Source of the DNA: Xylaria sp. FL1777
Taxonomy: Eukaryota; Ascomycota; Sordariomycetes; Xylariales; Xylariaceae
Direction: 5' to 3'
Assembly (NCBI GenBank): GCA_022578965.1
Contig: MU400634.1
Coordinates: 1 to 64,000, forward strand
DNA length: 64,000 nt
Each line of letters begins with the position of its first letter. Within the stretch, counting starts at the first letter, position 1. The position numbers and the translations under genes were made by a program. Positions 22,717 to 34,281 of this stretch are shown here, in pieces. The notes beneath the pieces were generated by a model, which searched no databases, had not been told where the DNA came from, and saw only the letters and a list, made by a program, of their open reading frames with translations.

Positions 22717-24663
22717 GGCTGAGACAAGGGGCTGTTGTCGAGGAATTAACGGCATGGTATATCGCCACGTTTTTTCAGTTCACTGCCTAGGTTCCGTTTA
22801 GATAGGGACTATCTAATGGGCTGTAACAGCCGAGGAGAGATCTCGTGGGCTGGTGTCACGGCGTAGGTGTTTGCGGGTTTCGTGGCAACAGAGGGATGGG
22901 CGTTTTCGGCTTGCTGCAGGAGAGAGGTACATTATCATGAGTAAATCACTTTGAGACAATAGAAATATAGGTAGTCACATGTCATTTTCCCGCTCCTTGC
23001 TTCCAGTCTCGTAGATGATTGATGGTATCCTATATCCTATGGCCTAAAGATATAAATGATACAAGACTTTCGAGATGGATCTCGATGTTTTAGAGGCCAC
23101 ATTCTCCCCTCCCTTCATTCTTAGGAATAGAGACAAACAATTACTACCGCTAATCCTTTGCTGGTTGGGCCCTCCTATTAAGTAGACTGAGGTATACGGG
23201 TCTCACTTTACCATCTTGTATTGTTAGTTTTAATAGGTAGATAAAATAATTTCGACCAAAAAATATAGCTCAATCTCCCTCGGGTACTACCTCAGCTATT
23301 CCCTAAACAATCCTCGCTACCTTTACCAATTTCTCTGCAGCATACTACCAAGAATTACCTCGCCCATAACTCCCACCCTGAAACTCACTTTCTCGGAACG
23401 ATATGGACCCGTTCGAAACAGCTGCTTAAGCAAGTTAACGATAAAGTCTGGAGTAAAGTTTTGAAAGGAGCAGCAAGGATAGCTGTACATGCAATGACGC
23501 GTCAATGTGAAAATAAGATTTAGGTATTAGGGATGTTACCTTAGCTGCAAGAATGACGACTACCTAAGTTCTAATGCACTGATGATGACTGGAGGCTACT
23601 TGAATTGCCATTGAAGGCGGTAGCAAGGATGGAAATGAAAACCTAACCCAACCCCCTAAAGTCGATATTCATATGCCAGCCACGACTTATCAGGTACCTA
23701 TTTAGATCCTTCTCGTAAGCTACTAGCATTTTCGTACTCAAGCTAGCCTTTCAAGATTCTGCAGTTAGCCAGATGCTTCCTTCATTACTGATTGCACTTT
23801 CTAAAGTGTCCAGCTAGTGTCGGCTAGCTTGTTTGTACGTATGTATGTCTCATGCTCGTCATTCAACACCCTTATCAAGCTTGTGTCTATCTTTACTTTC
23901 TCACAATCTGCAAAATGGGCTCCTAAATTCTCTTTACAGTTCAGGACAGCATGCGCGCCCATCGAAGGCATTTTTCTGGGGGGCTGTATAATTTAATTTC
24001 GACAGCCGGTACCCCAGGATATATTGTCTAAGAGCTAGTACATACGTATGAAAAAAACATCGAAGTGCTTAAACTCAGTTAAGGATATACTGCTTCTTAT
24101 ACCAACACTGCAGAAATGGGCGGTTATAATCCCTGATTCCTTGCCCGTCCTTTTTAACCCTCTTAACTTCTATGTATGGTGGAGAGCTATTGTTACTGCT
24201 TTGGAAGTAAAATAACCGTCACATCTTTTGCGTCAAACGGGAAAAAAATAATATTCTATATAGGTAACTAAGCTTTTTCGCATCGCCATAGCTATCTTAT
24301 CTAGGTATGTAATGATGATTCTGCCTAGGTACTTTTAGGTGAATAGGTACTTACTCATTATTATAGTTGGTACTGGTACTACCGCTCTTTCCGACATCCG
24401 GGCTGGCCCACAATACCCCTGCTAACAGAAGTAACACTTATACTTCCGAAGCAAACCAGCGCCATTATTACTCCCTACATAAACTACACTACAAGATACC
24501 TGTGGTAGGACCGGATGAGCAAACTGACAAGGGTACCTTTGCTATCTGGTAGGGTCACCTCTACATTCTTCACCGGCTTGACAGCTGAACTGACGAGGTT
24601 GGCCAGCTCTTTTTCTTTCCTCCTTACAACATTCCGATCTCGTTTTGTCCACACTAGGCAGCA
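22717..24663. other. intergenic, no gene recognised
   Basis: About 1.9 kb, AT-leaning, with scattered TACCTA/TAGGTA motifs (for example 24300-24360). A 60-codon minus-strand frame at 23323-23505 has no family or splice support. Confidence 0.5.
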
Positions 24664-25988
24664 ATGGCGAAGCCCATAGAAATCGAGTCGCCCGAGCAGT
24701 TTAGCACGGTGCTGAAGGAGTCCCGCCTCGTGGTCGCAGATTGTGAGTCGCTCCCACTCAAAAGAAGTCTTACCCCGCCATCGTCATTGGAGGGCGGGCT
24801 TGAAGCACGCGTCGCGCCCGTCCGGTCGGTTTGTAGCATGACAGCTCCCGACATGCATCTTCGGCCTTCCCGGTGCTACTGCAAGTGCATGTGCATACGG
24901 GAACTCTGTAGCGCAGTTCGATTTGTTCGATTTGTTCTCGTTTACAGGAGAAGCAGGCCCGTCTTTCTTGTCAACTTCGTCTGACCGAATCTGTGATCTT
25001 GAGATGCCGAGTGCTAACTCGCGGCTCCATTGACTAGTCTACGCAAACTGGTGTGCTCCATGCAAACAAATTGCTCCTTTCTACGAACAACTGTCAAATT
25101 CGATATCGAAGCCGAAAGTCATCACATTCGTCAAGGTCAACACCGAAGCTCAACGGTACTTGGCTACTGAATTCGCCGTCCAGAGTCTTCCTACCTTCAT
25201 CCTCTTCCGTGATGGTACCGTCGTCGAAAAGGTGAAGGGGGCCGACCCGCAAGGGCTCCGATCGCTCATAGAGAAGCTGACGAGTGATGTCGAGTCGGGT
25301 GGTGAAGCTAGTAGCGGCTCCGGAGGCGGCCTGGCATGGAGAGGGGCTGACCTCCCTCGGGGCTACACTGACATCTCCGACGCAGTCGATGTGCGTGGGT
25401 TAGAGTTACTAAATGCAGATACGGACTTTTCCGTCCGCACACTCTTCAACAAGAGCAAGCCATCATCTCTAGACAAGGGTCCCAATACAAGCGACGAAAA
25501 GGACTGGGTTGAGAGTGATACAGACGAGCAACTGTTGCTGTTTACGCCATTCAATTCGGCCACCAAGCTCCACACACTCCAGGTATGTGCAATACTCCAT
25601 GCTATACAACAACATGCTAAGCCAAGCCTTGGGACAGCTTACCTCTCTTCCTCCTACGGACGACGACGATGATGAGACGCCGATGAGACCCAGGACGATC
25701 AAGCTATTCACAAACCGTCCACACAATCTTGGTTTCGATGAGGCAGACGACATAGACCCCACGCAGACCATTGAGATTGGCGAAGCTGATTGGAACTCAA
25801 ATGGCACAGCCAGTCTACCTCTACGTTTCGTCCGCTTCCAGAATATCACCAGCCTTGTTATTTTCGTTGTAGACGGTGATGGCGACAGCGAAAAGGTGCG
25901 ACTGGACCGGGTCCGCCTCATTGGCGAATCAGGAGAGAAGCGGGAGATGGGAAAGCTTGAAAAGATTGGAGATGAGCCGGGTGAATAA
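24664..25988 (+). CDS. thioredoxin-PITH domain protein (TXNL1-like)
   Basis: Three exons, 24664-24742, 25038-25582 and 25638-25988, give 324 residues; introns are 295 and 55 bp. Residues 1-110 are a thioredoxin fold ([23 protein letters not shown], cis-Pro in VQSLPTFILF). A Gly/Ser linker leads to a PITH domain from about 125 to 315 (DISDAVDVRGLELLNAD ... LTSLPPTDDDD ... RPRTIKLFTNRPHNLGFDEAD). TXNL1/PITH proteins are cytosolic and associate with the 26S proteasome, acting on client or proteasomal thiols. The active site is C32-A-P-C35 rather than the usual CGPC, which may shift the redox potential. The first intron is several times longer than the second but has standard GTGAGT/CTAG ends. 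Confidence 0.93.
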
Positions 25989-28900
25989 GAATTAGGGCAA
26001 AGCGAGTTAAGCATAACGTTACCACCCGTGTCTTGTGGCTTGCAGAGGAACTCAGGTAGCGGGCGTGATATACCTCTATAGGAAATAGACCAGAGCCGTG
26101 AATCATCATCGGCAGGCAAGTCCCCGAATGCATGCCATCTCTGCATATGGCTTACAAAATGCTGAGGAGATAATCTTACGTGATGTACAATGTCATAATA
26201 GTTGATCGGCGTCTACCCAGGAATTCTGCTGAAATTGAGTCGATTTGCACCACTCTAGCCAATCGGAAGAGTGAGGCCATGCTTTTGACCAGGTTGGTGA
26301 CCATCCAACCCTTCAGTCGGAATCTTCACCTTGAAAATTTACGATGCCATTGTGTGCGGGGAGCGTAGTATCGAAGGCAAAAATCCACGATGATAATCGA
26401 TGACCTAGGATTATCCATTCTCTCCTACCACAAAGGATCAAAACAGGAGAAACCAATTCCTAAAAGAGCAAAGTATGATTTGGGGTACATATGTATGTCC
26501 GGCACGTTGCCCGCGATCCAGGAAGCACCAAGAGGCTTTCGAAAATAGGACCGCTTCATGAGCAACGGCTACCAGCCTGCAATTTTGATTGTTCTGTGGC
26601 AAATGACTGACGCTGCGATTCTTCTTTGACAAAAATATCCATGGGGAATAGGACTCGAGCAACACGGGAAATGTGAGGTCATGCCAGCCGCACAAAGAAA
26701 AAAAAAAGAAGAGAAGAATTCCAAGAAGGCGTGGCTTTAGATCAAAGCTTTTATGTTGCAAACCTGCGCCAGCGGGCGACTAGTTGACATCTGGCAACAA
26801 GTGGCAAATAAAGTGACGACGGTTGTACGACACCTGACAGACGCAGTGCTAGCTGTGGCTGCTGTGGCTGTACCTAATTAATAGCCACACTATGTAAATT
26901 TCCCCAAGCTTTTCTTCGCTAAAAATGATCCCATCTTCTTGGTCTAAATTAGTATCGGAACATTAGAATAACCGGGTCTTTTCTCCAAGTACCAAGTTTG
27001 AATGTCCCATATCCCAGGGTTCCACGCCACCCTCGCAGGTATGTATCATACCATCCTGTTTATTCTGTCCCACTGGCATAAGAGAGTTGAATGACTCTTC
27101 TTGCTAGTATTCATATTTCTTACCGGCCCACAAGACGTTGATCCAACAGAATATTCAATAGTCTTCTTACCCAGTTCAAGTGGCACTTATCCAGCGCGGT
27201 TTTGAAACAGATCGTCATGATCAGAAGTTTAGAAAACTTAGCAAATGATGATCAATCTCCAAGTGACTTCGACAACCCCCCCGAGCCAATATGAAATTAA
27301 TATATACCCATCCACTCGGAGCCATGTTACCAGTCGTTCTCTAACCCGTTCCCATCACTTCTCCCGTCCAGTACGTGTCCCCCACACCGCCTGTCCCGGC
27401 TCGAAATGCAATCGGGCGACACGACAGGTTTAAACGATGCTTTTCGTCAGCATTTCCAAGAATCCATACTACGAAGAGATGCAATGGCTCCCCACTGCCA
27501 CCTTATTATGCATGGCGACCAGTTGCTGGAGCGTCTTTGCAGTCTTCTTCTCAATATATTCTGGAAGGGCTCATTTGCCTGCGGTGCCATGTAACGTCAC
27601 GAACTACCTAGTCTACTTGGCTGCCATATCACTCCCAAGCAAGCCGTCAGACATGCCCTAGGTAGGTAAGTAGGTAGGTAGGTCATTGTGTCGGTTGTCT
27701 AAACTACGTCAGCTGCACCAACCCCGATCAGAGTTAGGATAAGTCAGACAGCGTGTGACACATGCACAGGGTCAGCTTCGTGGCCCGGACCAGTTTCTCG
27801 AAAAGTCATCCCTGTCAGGCGGCGGGGAGAGATACGGACGAGGTAGGTAAAGGTACGATGTGCGGCGGCGATCGCCCTGCTTGGTCTACTTGCCTGCCCC
27901 GGTACCGCCTTATCCTTCTGCATTATACATATTTCCTTAAATAGAACGCTTGAAGTAGCATTGACGTTATCCCCCGCATACCGGTAGGTCACTATCTGCA
28001 GAGCCGTGCCAAACATCTCGCCACTACGGCCACCCGCCGTGACACGTAACGTGTGTGTTATTAGTCCGAGCTCGCTCGCAGCAATGTCGGTCCCGCTCAC
28101 GATGCATCCCGTTTTTAGGCCTCTTTTCTCCGAAGCCACACAGTTAGGCCCTTGGCCGCGGATGGACACCGCAACTTAGACCAGAGCCTGGTTGTGTTCT
28201 GCCTCTAGAAGATTTCTGTTGCACCATGATCATCTCTGTCAACCCATACCAAGGGCTGTCGGATCATATTATGCTCTGACAAATACCCCGTGTAGCACAT
28301 TCTAATCCGTTTCTCATCGCCGATTCGTTGTAGAGGGCTAATGAGCTTCTAAAGCATATATCCTTTCTGTCGGGGACGGCCTGTTTGATCCCTACGGTTC
28401 CTAGAACGGGTGGGCAGATCAACCCAATCCTTGTGCGAATCATCTCATTTCATCTGAAGTCCCTGCTCGTCGAGATGTGATATACTATCCCGCAAGCATA
28501 CTACTGCGTATGCTGTTACGTCTTATATGAAGCCCCAATTCACTGCTTATTTTGGGTCACCATCCTCCCCCCCATCTTCGAGTTTTCATTTAATATATTT
28601 CCCCATTATGTTCTTATGCTGTGCCAAGTCACTATTGAATTTGATCACTTACATTTTACATCTGACCCTCCCTTTTTCCCCCTTGAATTACTATCGAAGG
28701 CGTATACTCGCAAAGGGAGGGGTCTAGAATATTTAACCTGCTGTACCTATTATCCTTAGCCATATTTCTTCGGAGTCTCCGAAAGCGAGGACTCACTCAT
28801 CGTTATCATTCCGATTGGCCCGGACGTACTTACATTTGCTTCCAAGGTGGGAACCACTAAGCCCGAACGACATATGTGAGAACTCTCTGCGTTTCCCTCG

Positions 28901-29414
28901 AGTTTAGCAGCTTACAAGAGGCTCTCGGTTCTGATGCAAGAGACTATCTAGGTAATATTGGTCCAATATTGCCAGGACTAGCTTTACGGTGTTCCTCCTA
29001 TCAACCACACCCTTCCCAAGACCCGAAAACTTTGTTGATCTTTATATTCAAAGTGGTTAGCGCTGAGCGAGTTCTATAATACGTTCAATCCAGCTATCAA
29101 AAGCAACGAAGCTATGTTCCCGTTTTCGGGCCTCGCTGCAACTGATCAACTTTCAAATAACTTGGTCCTGGATTCGTCGCGCCTCAAACGAGTAGGAAAC
29201 ATCCATCGATATCTACAATAAGGTAATTGGGCTTGGAATAACCAAAGGCCCGCGGCTTCTTGAAGAAAACTGAGTAGTACGCACATTATTTCCCCTCTTT
29301 CGCTTTATTGGATTGTGAAGCGTTCTAACACTCCAAGTTCAGGTTGTAGACTCCTGTTGGACGTTGAATTGAAGACCACTGGGTGATCTATCAATATTTC
29401 GGTTGTGTGCTAGA
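25989..29414. other. long gene-poor region
   Basis: About 3.4 kb with no convincing gene. It contains a GGTA tetranucleotide run at 27659-27683 and some short open frames, the longest a 141-codon minus-strand frame at 27744-28169 that begins with GTG and matches nothing I recognise. The upstream part contains the promoter of the 2EXR gene. Confidence 0.5.
27659..27683. repeat. (GGTA)n microsatellite
   Basis: Tandem TAGG/GGTA tetranucleotide run. The same or complementary motif recurs in several intergenic spaces of the window. Confidence 0.8.
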
Positions 29415-30393
29415 ATGGCAAGCTTTACGGATGGCTTCCCTCAATTCTCCAAATTGCCACCCGAACTACGGGATCAAATTGTAAGTGGTCTTTCCAACGT
29501 GTTGTCTTTCTAAGATATCTGCTCCTCAGAGCATCTTTTTTTATACTCGTTACTCACTGGGGCGAGACCGTTAATGGTATAATCGTTGTTCATCGTAGTG
29601 GGCCTATGCCTTCCCAGACGCTCGGATTTATGAAGTATTAGATTCGCCCTATTCTTCTTCGTCACAAGCTGGGGCAAGCGCTAAACTTATGTTTGCTGAT
29701 GTTCGGAATGAACCTCCACCTGCACTAGCACGAGTATGTCGAGATTCTCGGCAAGCAGTGCTTCGCTATTATAAGCCTTTGGCGTTCTCCGGGATCGTTA
29801 AACATATAAATCTTAGTCGCGACATTCTTCTTCTCGATTCGTACCTACAAGTCAGACGTCTTCTCAAAGTCATTCGATTGTTAAGTCAGATCGAGTCAGT
29901 CAGGCGCAACGCTTCTAGAGTAGCTCTAGGAACATCATGGGGTCTACATACGGGTTTACACCTCCGTCTCTTTCATAAGACTGTACGGACAAAGCAGAAT
30001 ATGGCACGACTGCTTCAACATCTTTCTAAATTTATTAGTCTCGAGGCCATCATCCTGGTTGTGTATCAACGTTCCGTATTCAATCTGACTCACAGCCAAT
30101 CCAATCGCACACCTGTCCCTTGGGATCATCATGATTTATGGGAAGCGTACCATTACCGATTTAATGTCAACTTTAACCTCGAGAACTACTGGCTGCGTAG
30201 GCCCTATGAGACGAAGCTAGTACGGTACGACTCCGAAGCTCATAAGACTGAGAAGCCATTGGCGTCCACGCGGATGTCAAAGTCATGTTGGCGTGACCCT
30301 CAGCCACGAGGACATCAGTACGCATTCCCTATCCTCTATTTTACTAAAACTATCGCTCTCGCTTGCTCCCCAAAGACTCAAACCTCCATTTAA
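29415..30393 (+). CDS. 2EXR-domain protein
   Basis: Two exons, 29415-29480 and 29599-30393, around a 118-bp intron (GTAAGT donor, CGTAG acceptor), give 286 residues. The N-terminus FPQFSKLPPELRDQI joins to WAYAFPDARIYEV, the signature of the 2EXR domain, and PALARVCRDSRQAVLRYYKPL is its second conserved block. 2EXR proteins are a very large, fungus-specific family of unknown biochemical role, often species-variable. Coding-like segments continue past the stop in other frames (30316-30440 and 30415-30585), so the native C-terminus may be longer. An alternative terminal exon from 30415 would fit in frame only with a donor at 30220. Confidence 0.8.
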
Positions 30394-30414
30394 GGCAGCT
30401 ATTTCTAACATCAG

Positions 30415-30585
30415 GATTCGTATAGGGTTCGAGATTTGAAGAGGATATTCGAGAAATCACTACATAGTGTAGCAAAGAATGACCGCCTCTTTCCCTCTGG
30501 GTTGTATGAGCCCCCGAAGTTAGAGACAGCGACTGTGACCTGGATTTACACAGGATTCGGTTACGGCGATTATCGTTCACAATGA
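30415..30585 (+). pseudogene. possible detached 3' exon or relic of the 2EXR gene
   Basis: Directly after a textbook branch point and acceptor (TTTCTAACATCAG), 56 codons are open to a TGA. They read as real protein, with RDLKRIFEKSLHSVAKND and PKLETATVTWIYTGFGYGD. It lies in the same direction just behind the 2EXR gene. The only phase-compatible donor is the weak GTACGG at 30220. More coding-looking codons follow in another frame at about 30610-30750 (VRVTTRIIALNNLGLRTGTL). I read this as a terminal exon or as pieces of a gene broken by frameshifts. Confidence 0.45.
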
Positions 30586-31397
30586 GCTCGCTTCTTTGCG
30601 ACGATTCACAATGATCCCAAGTGGTAATCCAGTCCGAGTTACGACAAGGATCATTGCACTCAACAATCTCGGTCTAAGAACTGGAACGCTAATTTACGGA
30701 GAATACATTGCTTATGAATTGACTGGGCATGGTCGCAATATATCGTATTAACTCGAGAGGTTAAATTAAACTTCTGGTTGTACCGAGACCCTTGGCTCAG
30801 CAAATTTCTTTGGTGTGGCCTGTCATTTGTCACCTCCCGTTCACATATGAGGCAAATCTTATCGTTGGTCTTCCAACATAGGCTAAACGGAGGGATTCTC
30901 CATTGGCAAGGGCCTTCCTCGTAAAGTTCAAGAGGTTATGTGCATATTTGTCGATATTGCGTTCCAAACACATGCAAAGTGGAAAGCGCAATCTGCTTGT
31001 TAAGCATTCAAGCAAACTTATGCTGGTGACGTGTTTTGTGATAGTCAGAAATACAACCCACATTACTCGCACAGCTCAAGGCTATCTCTCCATTCAACGG
31101 CCAACCATTACGGCAAGAACACAATGGCCATATTTTTAGGCAACAGGAAGTCGTGAAGAACATTATAAGCAGCATGTCAGCAGCTGTAAGCGACATTATT
31201 TAAACCTTTTCTACCACTTCCTTGCTACCACTTTTGCAGCTCGTTATTGTTGCCTCTGAATAGCAATCTCTACATAAAGAATTCATTGTTCTATATCTAG
31301 TAAGCATTCTAATCAGTTTAAGAGTATGACGTTTCTTTGCTACTTTTATCACTCCCACCTGACACCTTTCTAGACTTATGCAATAGCCCCTACTGGC
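30586..31397. other. intergenic with probable gene debris
   Basis: Contains a further coding-like fragment near 30610-30750 but no intact gene. The upstream part of the next gene's promoter lies at the right end. Confidence 0.4.
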
Positions 31398-32270
31398 ATG
31401 GGGACCCCAAGCGCTAATAACGGCGACGATATTCAGGGAATAGCCCTTGAAGAGTCCATAAGCAGTTTAAGTGATAGTAAAATAATCTTTCTTCGCTTCG
31501 CTGCTGAGGATGAGCATGGTTATAAAGAACTGCAACTTTACGAGCAGAACCTTGTCGCTGTTCCCCCCAGTTTCTTCCAAAGAAGTAGCGGCTACATCCT
31601 AGGTAACGCCACGAGTTCCACTCGTTCCGATCAGCAGACTATTAGCAGGCAGAATAACATTGTCTACTTTGATGTTGATATTATGGAGGAACTTGAGCTC
31701 TACCAGACTGGTCCACTCCAACAAGTGACAGACACAACGACGGTTGCTGTCCACTGGCGGTCTTTATGCACACGGGCGAAGCTAGAGGAGACCCTCATGA
31801 GCATTTATAGTCGTCTCCGCAACATTCAGAAGATCATAATAGCTGTCGACCACCACTACGATTATACCCTGGCCGACAACGCCTACCACCCCACATCATC
31901 ACCTGGTTTATACGACATGCCTCATGGCACCCTGCTTGAATACGAGCACGAGGTCGTCAATTGGTGTACCGTCGGCCGGGAGATTCAACAGACGATCCGA
32001 AACCAGCTGTTCTGGAGGGGGTGCAACGCCCAGTATGCGGACCAGCAGATCCTCCCTATGCGGCCCAACCCGCCTCGTATTCCCCAGATCCACCTCATGC
32101 GGATCTCCAGGAACTGTGATTACGAGGGAGATCTACGACTACCATCTCAGCTTCTCTCGCTTATACGTGACCTTGCTCCTGAGTGGGATGATATCGATGA
32201 GCTTTGGGATCCAGAGCAGCCGGAGGTATCCGTCTTCACGGATCTCAGCGTGCTGGATGTATTTGATTGA
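31398..32270 (+). CDS. hypothetical protein, single exon
   Basis: 290 residues from an ATG at 31398 with no intron. It is acidic, and I see no signal peptide or membrane segment. Motif-like stretches include KLEETLMSIYSRLRNIQKIIIAVDHH, which could form a helix then a strand, and LLSLIRDLAPEWDDIDELWD near the C-terminus. The pattern (strand-rich centre, family measurement phrase 'RNIQKIIIAVD') recalls the C-terminal part of fungal 2EXR/F-box-like proteins, and the gene lies 1 kb behind a 2EXR gene, but the 2EXR signature itself is absent. I do not assign a function. Reading-frame length and codon evenness support a real gene. Confidence 0.65.
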   Translation: MGTPSANNGDDIQGIALEESISSLSDSKIIFLRFAAEDEHGYKELQLYEQNLVAVPPSFFQRSSGYILGNATSSTRSDQQTISRQNNIVYFDVDIMEELELYQTGPLQQVTDTTTVAVHWRSLCTRAKLEETLMSIYSRLRNIQKIIIAVDHHYDYTLADNAYHPTSSPGLYDMPHGTLLEYEHEVVNWCTVGREIQQTIRNQLFWRGCNAQYADQQILPMRPNPPRIPQIHLMRISRNCDYEGDLRLPSQLLSLIRDLAPEWDDIDELWDPEQPEVSVFTDLSVLDVFD

Positions 32271-33316
32271 TAGCCGAATCAAATTACGACATTTTCCTGA
32301 GGAGTGTCTCGGAGCTTTCGTCCTTAGTGTTGTCCAATTCTAATGCAGCCGGGAGTAGGACAGTCGTTCAGTTCTGGAATATAATCTGTTTAGGGGGTTG
32401 AAGCTGGACTAGTGTGCTAAGAAGCAAGGTCTCGCGTTGTAGCATCTTTACATAATAGAATAAATAAATTTTGAGGACATTAACAAAAGGGATCGTCGTA
32501 GCATAGTGGTGTCTTGTATTCACCCTCTAATCAGCGTACATTAACTTGTGGTTATTTAAATAGCTCGTCGCAGACTTGGCGTCTCTGTCGACTTGCTCAA
32601 GACTCAAGGATAAGTTACCTTTGATGCTAGGAGACTACAACGTCGCCCGCAGCTTTTATCAGCCCAACTGACCGATGCCTGCCTATTTCCTCGCGACGCT
32701 CTTAGAATATCTACAACGCGGTAAATTAAGAGCGCAAGAAGATTCTAGTCATTCTTTGGGGTTCAAGCGCAAGCTATACCTCGGTTACTAAGCCTACGAA
32801 CCAGAAAGGGCCCTTAGTTGGCGAATTCGTTCTGAATCGCCTGAGAAGAAAAGAGAGCGGCGCACAGGTAGGTTTCCGAGCTACCCCAGTTGATCAAATC
32901 CCTCTTTCGTAGCTTTCTATCGCTATCTCTTGTGTGGCATTATACACAAAGAATTGTAGTAGAGGAATCGACCAGGTAAAACTAAGGGTTTGATGGCTAA
33001 GGTCAGCTCTAGCTTCTTGGGCTCATTGATTGATTAACTGTTAAGCAGGTAGCGACTAGTTTGTTCAGGTTGTGGGAGATAGTCTTAAGTTACGCGCATG
33101 CCGGTTACCCATTGTGTTATTAATGTGGTTAATTGTGAGCGTATCGATAGGATATTGAAGGTTCGTTCAAATGATAGAACTGAAGGGTTTCTAGCGGTAT
33201 TGGGTGTTTATTCTCGGTGATGCTCGTAATGAGGGAGACTTGGCTGAATGTGGTACAATGCTTACTAGATCTGGGATATAGACCGTAAATTAGCGATGCG
33301 GTAACAACAAGTTGCG
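32271..33316. other. intergenic, no gene recognised
   Basis: About 1 kb between the hypothetical gene and tRNA-Ser. No coding signal seen. Confidence 0.5.
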
Positions 33317-33416
33317 GGCCAGGTGGCAGAGTGGTCTAATGCGCTGCACTCGAATTAATAGTGATAATTGTTATGCAGTTCCTTCGGGAGCGTCTGTTCG
33401 AATCAGGCCCTGGTCG
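33317..33416 (+). tRNA. tRNA-Ser(CGA) with intron
   Basis: A full cloverleaf can be drawn. The acceptor stem GGCCAGG pairs with CCTGGTC (33409-33415) and G33416 is the discriminator. The D arm contains GCAGAGTGGTCTAATGC. The anticodon stem CTGCA (33344-33348) pairs with TGCAG (33374-33378). The loop reads CTCGAA, with anticodon CGA at 33351-33353. An 18-base intron (about 33355-33372) sits one base 3' of the anticodon, the canonical position for tRNA splicing endonuclease. A long variable arm (TTCCTTCGGGAGC) identifies a class II tRNA, as expected for serine. The T arm is GTCTG-TTCGAAT-CAGGC. It decodes UCG. Confidence 0.93.
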
Positions 33417-33426
33417 TGAAGCAATC

Positions 33427-33440
33427 TTTTGCCATTTTTT
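33427..33440 (+). terminator. Pol III terminator of tRNA-Ser
   Basis: Runs of four and six T at 33427-33430 and 33435-33440, starting 11 bases after the tRNA, are standard RNA polymerase III stop signals. Confidence 0.75.
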
Positions 33441-34281
33441 ACATTGTTTTCGCACTGATTCACATGAGTTAGTGAGGGAATTTCCCTTTCCCTTTTCTTC
33501 TCTTTTTCTGTCAGCTAACATAATTCCTTCGTTGCCAAAGAGAGTGATTTGTATGGCGGGGTTACTACAATTGTATTATTTGCGTGTCCACACATATTTC
33601 GCGGTCGCGGCTATATACAGGGTAGTAGGTAAGCAGTTCTCTCACTTCTCTCGACATAATATTATTTATGAAAATTGCTACCGTTATATAGTATTTCTGT
33701 TTCTCCTCTCTTTTTCTTAGAGGTTTCGCATCATACCCACGCAGAAGCTCAGTCTATCTCTACGTTCTATACAAGACTGCCACTGTCAATACAAGCAGCA
33801 TGTTTGTTTCTTAGAAGTAGAATCGCGAGAGTCGATTTTCAACATTCACCAGGCGGAAATTTCGGGCTTCTCTGCGCTATACAGGAGTTCAATAAGAAGT
33901 AGGAAACATATCGAAACAGCTCATAGAGTTACACAAATGATCATCATATCCTGCCATCTATACAACGAATCTTTCTTTAACCCTGCATATAGTCAAGCAA
34001 TCGAATATAACACCTGTTTACCGTCACCATCATTTACTATTCCTAACAGACATGAACGAGTGGTAGCTATCTCTGCGATAGCAAACAAGCAATCTCTCCT
34101 CCAAGAAGAAAACCCTCACAGTACAGAGCATTTCATCTCCCATATCCGCATGTGTTTCAACCTAAGTCATACAGCTAAGTAGGCTCAATATCACGTCCAT
34201 GGCCTCCAGTTTCATTCCATGAACGATCGAAAATCAATATGATAAACCAAAAGAAGCCTCGATCAACGAGAGCAGCGGTAC
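33441..34281. other. intergenic, no gene recognised
   Basis: No coding signal beyond short chance frames. It holds the 3' side of the minus-strand dioxygenase gene. Confidence 0.5.

Noticed and set aside
27744..28169. 141-codon minus-strand frame in a gene desert
   Set aside because: Begins with GTG, no splice signals or recognisable motif; could be real, but I cannot support it.
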